Positions 1-18,644 of a DNA stretch of 64,000 bases are shown here, in pieces. This stretch comes from Sesamum alatum (taxonomy: Eukaryota; Streptophyta; Magnoliopsida; Lamiales; Pedaliaceae). Positions within the stretch are counted from its first letter, which is position 1. Every line of letters starts with the position of its first letter. A program made the position numbers and the translations under genes. Under the pieces are notes generated by a model. That model saw nothing but the letters and a program-made list of their open reading frames with translations. It had not been told where the DNA came from and searched no databases. The stretch spans positions 51,767,115-51,831,114 of the forward strand of contig JACGWO010000002.1 in the NCBI GenBank assembly GCA_034509735.1, in the 5' to 3' direction.

Positions 1-2464
1 GTTGGTCATGCTGAAGTTGAGGGACGTTCACGCATTACCACTGTTGTTCCTGGTACAGATGAGTCAATTAGGAAGTTGGTACAGCAACTTTATAAATTGG
101 TGGATGTTCATGAGGTGAGATATACATTGTATTGTAGTGTATCTTGCAAGTTGTTTTGGATATTTACTGGATATTACATAATGATCAATGAATTTTTGTG
201 TTCACCATTTATTCAGATGTTTACTTATGAGCTGGAACTTGTTATCTGGTGCCTTATTAATTTTTTTTTCATGACTATGTTTTTTGTCTTTTGTTTTGTG
301 TGATAGAATTTGTTATTTTCCATAAAAATCTACTTATGTTTAAGTTACAATGGATTTTGTGTGCTTAGCATTTATATTTTTCATGGGAAGCTATTATAGT
401 AGCTAATATAACCTGTTATCTTAAAATGAGAGTTGGCAAGCCGTCAGAACTTGTTTTTGTATTCTGTTGACTCTATCTTGCTTCTGAACAATGATATGAC
501 TGGTAAGTGTTATTAACCTTCAGGTCCGGGATCTCACCCACTTACCTTTTGCCGAGCGGGAATTGATGTTAATCAAAATCGCTGTCAATGCTGCTGCTCG
601 CCGCAATGTTCTTGATATTGCTAGTATATTTAGAGCCAAAGCTGTTGATGTCTCTGGTCACACTATTACCCTCGAGGTAAATATTTATGTTATTAACATG
701 CTAACAGCTGTTGATGTCTCTGGTTAGGTGAAGTGTTTTTCATTATTGACTGAAGGGTACCACTTATAGTTACTAAAATTTTAAATATATATTACTTGAA
801 AATCTTCTTTCGAGACTGCTTAAAAAATGACAACCAACATAATAAATGTAAGAATGAACAGGAGGGCTCTCTGACAAACGGAGATTATATTACAGGGAAA
901 GATTGTGGAATTTTGAACAGGTTATTGATGTCCTATATAAATAATTGGAGAAAATTGCCCTTTTGTGGTCAATGATAATCTTTTGCATTATGCACTCTTC
1001 TTCTGAAAGAGACTTTGTTCAGTTGTTGGAATGCAGGCGTGAATCCCAACTAAAATTGATCCGAGTAATGACTACTTGATATAATTGACCTATATGCAAG
1101 TATGCTAAATAGGCAAGTTTTAAGTAATACACATGCATCCAGCATAGTTTTTCTTAAAAGCTACAGAAACAACCCAGGACAAAATGGTGTACCCTGAACT
1201 TGAAGTTCCGTATCTTTGCGCTATTTCTGGGTAAAGGGAACATCTACAAGCTGTTTCAGTTTGATTTATAGGACATGAGTTGTTAAAGTTTCTATCTTGA
1301 TACGAGTAACTCGAAGTCTAAAATCTAGCAATTCTTTCTAGTTGAGGAAGATAAAATTGAATGTCATGAGGGAGGCTGTGAGCCTGTGGTATTATGTAAA
1401 TAAAGGAAGAGAGATTATAGGGCTTATTAGAATCAGTTGGATCAGGTAAAACTGTATTGTCGGTTATTACTGGATTTGAGGTTTTAGAACCCGTACCAGG
1501 TGGTTTACTTGGCAATATGGATATGGAGTCGAAAAATCAGCAAGGGGTGTACTTCATATATAAGTGATATAAAAGATTTTTATGAGATTGAACAGGGGAT
1601 ATATTACCACGGAAACTGTTATTTGCTGATATTAGATTTAATATGGCATGTATTAGTCTAGACACGTCCTTTTTCTTTCTTGTCCCTGTTTATTTTCGTT
1701 TCTGTTTTGTTGATTTTCTTTTTGTACCTTCCAGCTGACTGGAGATTTGGACAAGATGGTTGCCTTGCAAAGATTGTTGGAGCCTTTTGGCATTTGTGAG
1801 GTATGTTTTTCATGCTATCTCTTAGGCTCCTTTTGCAGCACTTAAATAAGTTGCTCCTGTTGGATATTTAGTTTTCATGCACCGTAGTGACCTATTAAAA
1901 GGCATTTGGGTGAATCTTAGAATAACTTGTGCTATATGCATGTACTAGAATGGCAAACTAGCAAGGTTGAAGGTTGTGTAATAACTAGTATCTGCATATG
2001 TTGATGTTAAGGGGAATAATGTAATTTTCTAATATTGTTACTTTAGTACAATTTTCTGTGGAACGAAGTAGTCAATGAACATATCTTTCATTTGTGTGTT
2101 AAGGTTGTTTCTCCAGTATTGAAGCTTTAGTATTCACAAGTTGATTTCACTATATTGTGTTGGGATTTTTCTCTTATTATGGGACAATTGAGATGTTTGC
2201 TTATCTTATACACAAATTTGTGTTTTCTGATTTTTGTTTGATCTAGTTAGTTGACCGCGAACGTTGTGTTCTCTATTCTATAACCAATGAAAGATGTTGT
2301 TGACAAGTCTTTTACGTTGAGATAGTTCCTAGGAGCTTTTGAACGATAAACTTACATCCCACTATTGTAATATTTTTCAGGTAGCACGAACTGGCAGATT
2401 GGCATTAATTCGGGAATCTGGTGTGGACTCTAGGTACCTCCGTGGATACTCTTACCCGCTCTAA
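1..2464 (+). CDS. Acetolactate synthase small (regulatory) subunit, 3' part
   Basis: Partial gene that enters the window from the left. Exons seen: 1-114, 524-676, 1735-1800, 2381-2464 (TAA at 2462-2464); all four are phase-0 and give 138 residues. The protein reads [16 protein letters not shown] at its start, continues through [18 protein letters not shown] and ends [11 protein letters not shown]. This matches the second ACT-type repeat and C-terminal tail of the plant IlvH-like subunit. In plants this plastid protein activates the catalytic subunit of acetohydroxyacid synthase and confers feedback inhibition by branched-chain amino acids (family knowledge). The N-terminal transit peptide and first ACT repeat lie outside the window. 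The intron at 677-1734 is unusually long for this gene part and holds no recognisable second gene. Confidence 0.9.
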
Positions 2465-3425
2465 CTCGGGACTTGTTGAAGTCTGCAGTGACGCAGAGTC
2501 TTTCATTTGTTTGAAAGCCGTTTTTCTTCTGTTGCTTTGGTTGTTTGGCAAAGATGAAGAAAGAATTTCGATTTTGTCAGCTAAATTATATGTGCAGAAA
2601 TTTTGTGTTTTGTCATGTCCCATGAGTTGGGGGCCAACCTGCGGCTTGAGAACCAACGTTGTTCTATTTGTAATGAGAGTAAACCTTAAACTGCACGCGA
2701 ATAGTTTTGAATGTTGTTTGTTGAATACTAGGCTTGGTAACTGACAAGGTACACTGATCACGATTGCCCTGCCCCGTTAGAAACCATTTGCTTCTAACAT
2801 CAAGTGGTTGGTATGTTGATGACTGAATCTGACCAACCCAACGCATTTCCCTACCTCTTAGTGCTTTCTCCAATACATTTTGATTACATATAACACATTT
2901 TTATGTCTAACGAATTTATCTTTCATTTTAATATATATATATATATATATATAGATGATTAAAAGCAACAAATATTAAAGTTTTGTAAAACTAGTTATTA
3001 GTACGTCGTTGTAGTATCTGAATATATCTTTTTTCATTTCCTTATATTTGTTAATAGAAATTTATTTTTCTTGATAATCGCATTGTTATCTCTCTAAACT
3101 TATCCAAGAAATCATGCGATGCTGAGTGGGCCGTTTTTATCAGTTAATAAAAAAATAAAATAAAATATTATAAATGAATAGATTATTATTTTATAAAAAA
3201 TAAAATAATAATTTATTTTTTTGTATTTTTTAAAATGAATCTGTTACCTCTTTGTATTTTTTTTTAAATGAAGCAACTTAACTCACTATTTAATAAGATA
3301 AATTATTTTATTTTAAAGAACATTAAAACATAAATTACTTTTTCATAGCTGATAAATTGCATTAAATCCATTTTAACCGTTTATAAAACCTCCCACTTAA
3401 GCCCTGAATTCACAAGGTCAAGAAA
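2465..3425. other. Intergenic spacer, including 3' UTR of the ALS subunit gene
   Basis: The first 400 bases are of mixed composition and probably include the 3' UTR of the upstream gene. A (TA)n run lies near 2931-2954. From about 3150 to 3360 there are repeated AT-rich phrases of the type 'aaatgaagcaactta'/'gataaattgc'. Similar phrases occur near 18200-18350, so this looks like a degraded dispersed repeat. The last 60 bases are the promoter/5' UTR of the rpl2 gene. No other gene is seen. Confidence 0.5.
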
Positions 3426-5492
3426 ATGGTGCTCTACAGAGCTCGCGCAGCGTCGTCAACTCTCCTTCGTTCGATACTTCACGCTCCTTCGCGTTCTCTC
3501 TCTTCTGGTAACCCCCGATTACTCTCTCTGCATGTACAAACAACTGTGTACATATTACGTTCTTGTTTCGATTTAGTTGGTAATTTTCGAGTAATGTCGT
3601 GAATTGTTCAATATGACCAAGGAACAACAAAAGATGGAATATTTTTTGATGGTATTAATTTATAGATGGATTTTACAATGGTTTCTGGAAAACAGAAAGG
3701 ACAAAAAATGGGAAAAGTGAAGCAGAATTATGATGGATCCTGGGCCGAAACCTGATTCATCGTTTCCATGTTAATTGATAGTTCCCACTGAAAAAAATTT
3801 CAGACTAATTAATTGATACGTCTTTACTAACACATCAGTTATTTTAACACTTGCGTAATTTTGATGTGATCATCGCCCTTCAGGTTATGAGTTTGCTGTT
3901 ACCATGATGTTGCAATATGCAGGTGCTATTCAGAAGGTGGAGCCTAAATCAGTGCCATCATGGAAATCGATGATGAGCCAGATGTTCACGCTGGACATAA
4001 GCTCTCAAATTGGGAGCTCTATGCATCTGTCTAATATGCGAATCGGGATGCAGATACACAACATCGAGATTCGACCAGGGCAGGGTGGGAAACTCGTCCG
4101 CGCAGCCGGGACCTCAGCGAAGATACTTACTGAGCCGAATAGGTCAACCAGGTATAAAGGTTTGGGAAAATATTGTTAGATTCTTGCACATTGTTGATTG
4201 ACAAAGTTTTGGATAATGCTTAAATCGTCCTTGTATTTGAAGAAATCGATAAACATGCAGAGGTACAGTTCAAATTCTAAAGATCAATGATACCTTTTCT
4301 CATGGTTTAATAACTGAGCGGGGTACTTGGAAATGCTCTTCCATGCATTTTATTTCTTTGTGTGTAATGATATTGTCAATGTTGGCAAACAGGGATTAAC
4401 AGATTGTGCTAAGCAGTAGTGTTAGTACCCAAAGAATTCTGTTAAGACTAACCTATTCGGAGAATTCATGCAAATTGTATAATCCATTGTAAAAAGGAAA
4501 CAAATACTAGCAGTAGAAAAAGAGAGGAGCATTAGCATTCTTCACGTTCTCCTTTCTGTTTTCCCAGAATTTATGTCTGACGCTTGTTTTCTCATGTTAA
4601 TATTTGGATCTTTCTTTCTGAGTTTGTTCTCTATCGATTTTATTTCCCATGGAAAAAGTTCATTTTAACTTAGTTGAAAGAAATATCAGATTATGAGGTA
4701 TAGTTTGCTGTCAAAACTCATGCTTGAGATTGAGCTTGCACTCATGGTAAGCCGAACCCTGGCGTAATATAGGGAAGCTTGTCAAGCTTGTTTCTTCGAA
4801 TGTCAGATTGTTTCAAATTTACCTTGCCTTGGCTTTTTTTGCACCCCTAATATATCTTAAAATGTCATATCCGACATTACTGTTTCAGTTTATGAGCCAG
4901 CTTCTTATAGTTTATCATGCCGTGGTCTTGGGATGGAGGCTGTGTAGGAAATGTTATGCTGGTTTGCTGCTGGAGGGAGGTACAACTCTGATTGATCAAA
5001 CTGCAGCATGAATAATTTTAGGCTCACACCTTATTGATCTTGAGGGTTGTAGTGCAACTGCGATATTCCAGTCTCACATAAAACTTGTGTTGCAAAACGT
5101 ATCGCATTTTAGTGTCTCATGCCACCTCAACTTTATTTGTCTACTTATTTGGTTATTCCTATAGTTCACATGATGATTCTTTTAGGTACTGCGAGATAAA
5201 ACTTCCATCGGGGGCCAAGAAATTGATAGACAAGAGATGTCGGGCAACAATAGGGGCCGTATCAAACCCAGAGCACGAATCAAAGAAGCTGAGAAAGGCT
5301 GGGCAAAGCCGATGGCTAGGTAGGAGGCCAGTGGTTAGAGGTGTGGCAATGAACCCAGTTGATCATCCCCACGGCGGCGGTGAAGGAAGGAGTAAGAGTA
5401 GTGGGAGTCATGGCCGAGTCTCACTTACGCCTTGGGGTAAACCTACCAAGTGTGGATACAAAACCGCCCCTCTTAAGAAAAGGAATTATTAA
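3426..5492 (+). CDS. Mitochondrial ribosomal protein L2, nuclear-encoded C-terminal half
   Basis: Exons 3426-3507, 3923-4151 and 5186-5492 join in phase to a 205-residue protein. Residues 1 to about 27 ([16 protein letters not shown]...) are rich in Arg, Ser and Ala with no acidic residue and look like a mitochondrial presequence. From about residue 50 the protein follows bacterial uL2 from its middle onward: [20 protein letters not shown], then [13 protein letters not shown], then the strongly conserved [16 protein letters not shown] (the peptidyl-transferase-associated loop) and a basic C terminus ending KKRNY. The whole N-terminal OB-fold half of L2, roughly 125 residues in bacteria, is absent. 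Fission of mitochondrial rpl2 and transfer of its 3' half to the nucleus is documented in angiosperms. The 5' half should then be encoded in the mitochondrion or by another nuclear gene. An alternative in-frame acceptor lies 39 bases upstream of exon 2. Confidence 0.92.
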
Positions 5493-6110
5493 GAAAAGGG
5501 GTTAGGCTTAGGGACCTTCTTGCCCAACTTTTAGTTTATGTGCTTCCTTTATTACAAGTGAAGAAAAATAATATACTTGTATATTGCTTTGAGAATAACT
5601 AGTTATTTAGATAATTAATACAACTAGTTTCTAATTTTTTAAGAAAAAAGTGAGGATTCGATTGGGTACAAGTAAATTGCTTAGAGAGTCGATTAAAAAG
5701 ACCTCTTGTCTTGTGGGAGCTAGTACAATTATTAATTATTTTTTATTGAAAGTATTCCATCTTTCGTCTAAAAGTAATCTTACCATTATCTTTTTTCAAA
5801 TTTAGATGCAAACAATTATATCCTAATTTTTTTTTAAAAAAATAAAGTATTATTTGTTCTCAAATTTTTGTATGTTAACTACTTTTCAAATAAGTGGGGT
5901 GGATTGATATCACAATACCACATATAAAACACAAATTTTCATTTATTATATCTGATCAATATTTTATAATTATATGCATTAAGTGAATTCATGTCATATT
6001 TTGCGCATGCATCGAGTATGCCACATACTACTAATAAAGTATTACAATGGTTAGATCACTCATAGACAGAGCGACACTCCCAACACCATACACAGAGAGA
6101 CACTATACAC
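5493..6110. other. Convergent intergenic spacer
   Basis: Holds the 3' UTR of the rpl2 gene on the left and, on the right, the short 3' end of the minus-strand alkenal reductase gene. AT-rich; no coding sequence, repeat pair or RNA gene recognised. Confidence 0.5.
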
Positions 6111-12839
<6,729 letters not shown>

Positions 12840-12917
12840 TTTCGCACTTTGATGCTCTGGTTTTTTAGTGCGTGTTGTGTGTGTATTGAGTGCGTGTCAT
12901 ATTTCTTAGGTGAGGGG

Positions 12918-12924
12918 TTATATA
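12918..12924 (-). promoter_or_regulatory. TATA box of alkenal reductase copy 2
   Basis: TATATAA on the minus strand, followed by CCCCTCACC, about 80 bases upstream of the ATG at 12839. This leaves a plausible 5' UTR of about 50 bases. Position and sequence are the only evidence. Confidence 0.6.
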
Positions 12925-12929
12925 GCCGC

Positions 12930-13286
12930 AGCCCGCAGGTGACACACACTATTCTTGTGCTAAATATCTACAAATTATATTTTTTAACAAAAAATTTATT
13001 ATATGTTTATTTGATTTTTTTTGGTAAATAAGAAAATGAATCTATTTTTTTAAAAAAAATTATTAGACTAAAGAAATTACTTTTTAAAATTTATAAAAGA
13101 GTATAAAAATATAGGGAAAAAACAAAAGTTTGAAATTTTTTTAAGTATGGAAATAAAATATTAATTAAATAGATGGAGGTCTGTGAGATCAGATTCCGTT
13201 TACACCAAGAAGCATATATATTGCTCTTATATACGCCAAAAAATGGGTCTACACATTTAAAAGACGACAAATAATTCAACTACCAA

Positions 13287-13319
<33 letters not shown>

Positions 13320-13325
13320 TATATA
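12930..13325. other. Upstream spacer of alkenal reductase copy 2
   Basis: AT-rich sequence ending in a (TA)n run (about 13287-13327) that forms the left flank of the hAT-like element. No gene recognised. Confidence 0.4.
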
Positions 13326-14595
13326 TAGGGGTGCAAGTTGAGCCGAGCCGACTGATTTCGAGCTCGGCTCGAGCTCGAGCCGGCTGATTTCGAGCTCGAG
13401 CTCAATTACTTGTGTTCGTGAGCTTGCGAGCCGCTTCGAGCTCGAGCTCAATTACTTGTGTTCGTGAGCTCGCGAGCCGGCTCGCGAGCTCACACCTTTT
13501 TTTTTAAATTTTTTATTTATACATATATTTATATATTTAAGTATATTTTAATATCATATTAAATTTATATTAAAAATTCACTATATATTAGAATTATTAA
13601 TCAATATATTTTTTATTTTAATTTTATATAATAATAAAATATGTATTTATTTATATATTCTAAAAATAAACTTAAGCAACAACTTAGTACGAGTTTGATA
13701 TTTTCTTAAATAAATATTCAATACAATTATTGTTACATTACAATATTCACTGCAACAAAATACATTTATTTCGAAATTCATCATATAGTAAATTATTAGT
13801 CAATATGTCATATTTTAGTTTTAGATGATATTAAACTATGGTAATTTGGTTTATATTATCCAAAAACAAGCTTAATCAACGATTTAATACGTTTTGATAA
13901 TTTCTTTTAAAATGAATATTCAAGACAGTTTGTATGAATTTTATCGTTATAATTTTAATATCTACTACAACAAAATGCATTTGTTTCAAAATTTACCATA
14001 TATTAGAATTATTACAATATCTTATATTTAAGTTTTAGATGATATTAACATATGGTATTTTGGTTTATATTATCTAGAAACAAGCTTAATCAATAATTTA
14101 GTACGTCTTGACAATTTTTTTGTAAAACTATATTTAATACAATTCATATGAATTTTATCGTTATAAATCCAATATGATATATGAAACTATATCCTAGCTC
14201 TTTTATGAAGGAGAAGGCATAGTGGTTCGTCTTGACAATGTTTACCTTTTTTATTGTTTCAATGGGTTGCTTGTAAACTTAAATGATTGGACTGATGGGG
14301 TTGTACAAATTTAGCTGAATTTAATTTATGGGTACTACTTGTTAGTTTGAGCATTGAACTTAATTCTTTTATCGTATTGCTTTTTTTTTTCTTTTTTGCT
14401 TTTCGTGAATGTCTTCTTTCTAGTTCATATTAAATTTTTGAATAATGTATTCTAATATAGAATAGTCCATATATTTTCGTTGTTTTAGAAAAAAAAAAAA
14501 TCGAGCTCGTGAGCTCGGCTCGTTATCTACGAGCTCGAGCTCGAGCTTGAATTTTTGGCCGAGCTCGACTCGAGCTCGGCTCGTTTGCACCCCTA
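13326..14595. mobile_element. Non-autonomous hAT-like element with GAGCTC/CTCGAG subterminal arrays
   Basis: The left end is TAGGGGTGCAAGTTGAGCCG. The reverse complement of the right end is TAGGGGTGCAAACGAGCCGA, an imperfect terminal inverted repeat. Both subterminal zones (about 13340-13495 and 14500-14585) are built of overlapping GAGCTC and CTCGAG palindromes, far more GC-rich than the AT-rich interior. The interior carries a tandem repeat (13570-14170) and no coding sequence. The TAGGGGTG terminus and short TIR fit plant hAT elements. The expected 8-bp duplication cannot be tested because both flanks are (TA)n runs. Confidence 0.7.
13570..14170. repeat. Tandem repeat, about three diverged copies of roughly 200-214 bases
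   Basis: Recurring landmarks lie in the same order in each unit. They are a 'ttcac/ttcatc/tttacc' + 'atatagta' phrase near 13577, 13776 and 13990, and 'aagcttaatcaa' (first copy 'acttaagcaac') near 13669, 13869 and 14081. It lies inside the hAT-like element. Non-coding. Confidence 0.6.
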
Positions 14596-17500
14596 TATAT
14601 ATATATATATATATATATGAACTTAAAAGGTAGTACACAAATTCGAAATATTGAGTTAAAAAAGTTAAAGAAATAATTAATTCATATCAATTATATAATG
14701 AATAATTATATAGTAAATATAAATTCTTGTTTAAGAAACGGAATATCATGAAATTTTAACTAAACAAAAAATAAGTAATTTATAGAAAAAAAAGATAACT
14801 TTAAAAGTCAAATTAAGATCCTGAATAATAAGTGTGTATATATATATATATATATATTAGATAACAACAAAGATTTGATTATGGATTAGTAATTTACTAC
14901 TTATATAAATTACAAAACTTTCGATTCTTTTGGAAATTATATGAACAATAATTTTAATTTAATAAAAATATTTGATCTTTTTTATATATATGTTGGGAAC
15001 TAGATAACTATTGAATGTGTGGATACGTAAACACTTATTGGGATAGTGTTAATATTTTTATCATATTATATATGGAAAAGAGAAAATCTATCCCTTGCCT
15101 TTAGTTGTTTTTGAATTTCACAATTAATGAAATCCTATTATTTTCGCTCAGGAGAAAAAAGGAAAAAAAAATTCTTGCCGGCCTACAAATAAATCATATA
15201 ATAAATTAAGTAACATTATTCTTATTCTAATTTCTCAATGAAACAGTAAAGGACCGAAGTTAATATTTTGCATACTTACTAAAATAAATAACATATATAC
15301 AATAATATCTATATGTTTGAAATAAATACATAACTAAAAAAGATTAATAGAAACTTTTAGTTGTAATTAAGAATTAAAATAACAGAAAACAAATCTCAAG
15401 AAAATGGATGCCAATAACCCATATGGGCTAAGTTTTATTAATGTGATTGCTTGAGAAAGTCTACTAACCTTTTCTTTTGGCATTTTCGAAAAGCCGAATT
15501 AAATAATATTAATGTATTAATTATATTATATATTGCATCTTAATATATATAAACACGATTAACATTCGTAGCAGTTTCCTAAGTTCAAATATTCAAACAT
15601 ATATATATGGATATGGATGTTTGTGCGCATAGTCTTTCCACAAACCCTTGTATATAATATCAAATAATTAATACATGTTGCAAAATACAAGCATCATTAT
15701 AAACGAGAATAAGCCTCAAGAATTATATATTATTTATACAGATCCTTACAGATTACTCAGTAAAAAATAGGCCTCGTGTATATCCATGAAGAAATCATAC
15801 ACACATCATTTGGATATAGAGCAAATACTACTATAGCTATTAGAAGATTTGTTCAAATGTTAAAATTAAAATCTTACCACTAAAATTTTGAGATTTGTTC
15901 AAATGTTAGTGTTGTATTTGTGAAACACATGGCATGCATTATATAAAGACATGCATTATCAAATGCTTGAGAGAAAAATTCAAAGATAGTCGGCTGAAAA
16001 TTAACAGCTATAGATTGGAATTTTTAATGTTGGAACATAATAATAATAATAATAATTGCTTGCGTGAGACAGTTTGTTTTATTTAAACGTCGGAAACATC
16101 GATATTTCCTTAGAAGTTTGGACATTAATTAATGTTTGAATGCACCGGACACTCACAAAAAACAATATTGGTAGTTTTCTCCATCTTTAAATTTAATTTT
16201 CCTTTGACAGAAGAGGTTATATATTTCTCAAAAGTTTTCTGATCGATCTTGTCCGATCTCATAGTTGTCTTAATAATATGGACCATTTAGCAATCTTTTA
16301 CCCACATCCAAATTCTAACGCCTATCATGAAATAAATTTGGAGTCTAGCACTCAAAACTTTTAAAATTCAGCCCATATCGGTTGAATTGTTACTCGACTT
16401 ATAAAACGCTTTGATCAAACTCATGAAAATTGGACAAAGCTCAAAACTATTTTCTTTTTTTTTTTTTAAAAAAAAGTTTGAACCGCTGGTTGAATTGATG
16501 ACCCGATCCCAAATTAAGTGAAGCAATCGATTCATGAATTTTTTTAGAATTTTTAAAAATAGATACAATTTGAAATTGAAGGCATAACATTTCATATGAA
16601 AATTGAAAGGAATACCAACAAACCAACACCCACACTATAATAATTATTTAAATTCTTATTAATAAATGAACAAACTCATTAAGCCCAATAGCCCATAATC
16701 TAACTATATTTTTATCTCCTGTAATTATCTAACTTACTAACTAAAAAAAATCATAATTAATAGAATATGACTTATATATTATTTTAAGAATGAGGGATCA
16801 GGGATGCTAACTATTTATTGACAATAAAATTTAGTTATAACTTAATTGTAATAGTAAATAGTTTGCTATTTTTGTTATCAATACAATTCTTCTATTTTTA
16901 TATTTAACCTAAAAACTTTAACATATTAATTTTACTATCAAATTTTGAAATAATTTTAAATATTTCGATAACTTAAAATTTTTGGTATTTATATGTTTGT
17001 ATTTTTTTTAATACATTTTTATATACGTTATGACATCACTATTCAACCGTATTTCATTCGATGCTCGTTGACTTTGTTCAATTTTTGGATCCATCCGATC
17101 AACGTTTTGAGTTTTAAAACATTGGTGTCTGACATGCATTAATATACAGATTAAGACATGGGCTGGTGCATTGGTGATTTGGTGTTGTCTCCATGTGATT
17201 ATTTTCTGCTGCATTCTACTCAAAACATTGTACTCTACAGCTTATATATTAATGAGGGAGTTTATTTTTAGAAGATCAAGTTAAGGATTTCAACTTAAAG
17301 AAACCAATTAACAGTTGGGTTGGACCTATACCTATACATATAAACCTGACCTAATAATAATAGTCAAATAAAACAAGCCCATAACTAATATGGGCCAATG
17401 AGCTAGTAATTCCTGCACATATAAGGCTCGATTTTATAAAATATAAATATTATGTTCAAAATTATCCTTTCTATAAAATAGTAATTTGATAGCAGTACCA

Positions 17501-18605
17501 CTAACTCACAACAACTATTTTAAGAGCAATAATATAAAATTACTGAATAGCAACAATTTTCACCTTTGGTCTAAAATTTCGTGCACATCGAAGATGTATA
17601 CTTTTTTATGTTGGGATGGGATGGAGGGAGTACTACTTATATTCTTATTACATATTTGCAGCCGCAACTCATATATGTAATTAGTATTTGAATAATCCAT
17701 ACAAAACAATAAATGAAAATAACCAACGGGTTTCAAAACCACCACTATATATGTTCATTAAATAAAAAATGAAAACATTAATTTTATAGTAATTCCAATA
17801 AATTCATGAAAATTTTGGTACATGTATAATTGTAATAATCTAATTAAACGAGCTAGGAAAATAGATATTAGAATGAATGTTGATATATAAATTATTTCAT
17901 CCAATAATTAAATAGGAATTTTCAGTTTATTTGGAAAGATGAAAGTTGGAAGATCATGATGAATTCTTTATTGATTGCATCCATGTGACGTGCACTCTTA
18001 TAAGGTGGTTATAATTATTGGACATATATAATTCGTCGTCTTAAATATTGTATATATACCATGCATGTGAGCACTCACTAATTCCAAGAACAAACTAATA
18101 ACGATCCGGATTTTGGTAGAGGTTAAACCAATGTACTTCAATTGATCATTAACAGATAAAAAAAAGTACGTTCTTTACAATATTAATTAATTAATTAATG
18201 CAGACACTTCTAGCATAAATTACTTCATTTTGCAAAATACAGAGGGATAAATTGCTTCATTTTAAAAACACAAGAGGATAAATTGTTATTTATTTTTTCA
18301 TAAGGGGATAATTTGCTCATTTACAATATCACATGGGGTTGCTTGTATTTTTCCCTTATATTTTTCTAGAGTAAATCTGGTTTGAGCGTCTTAAAATTAT
18401 AACACATCAATACCTTAATAGATGTTCGTGCTGTACTTAGTTTTACGACTCCTCATATTTTTTCAACTATATCAATATCAAATCATTAATTTGACATTAT
18501 CAAATAATAACTATATTAAATTAAAAAAAAGTGTTGATTTGACCTGTCAGTAATGTCACCAACCGAACATTAGTTTCCGCAGGGATGATTATTATATATT
18601 CAAGT

Positions 18606-18644
<39 letters not shown>

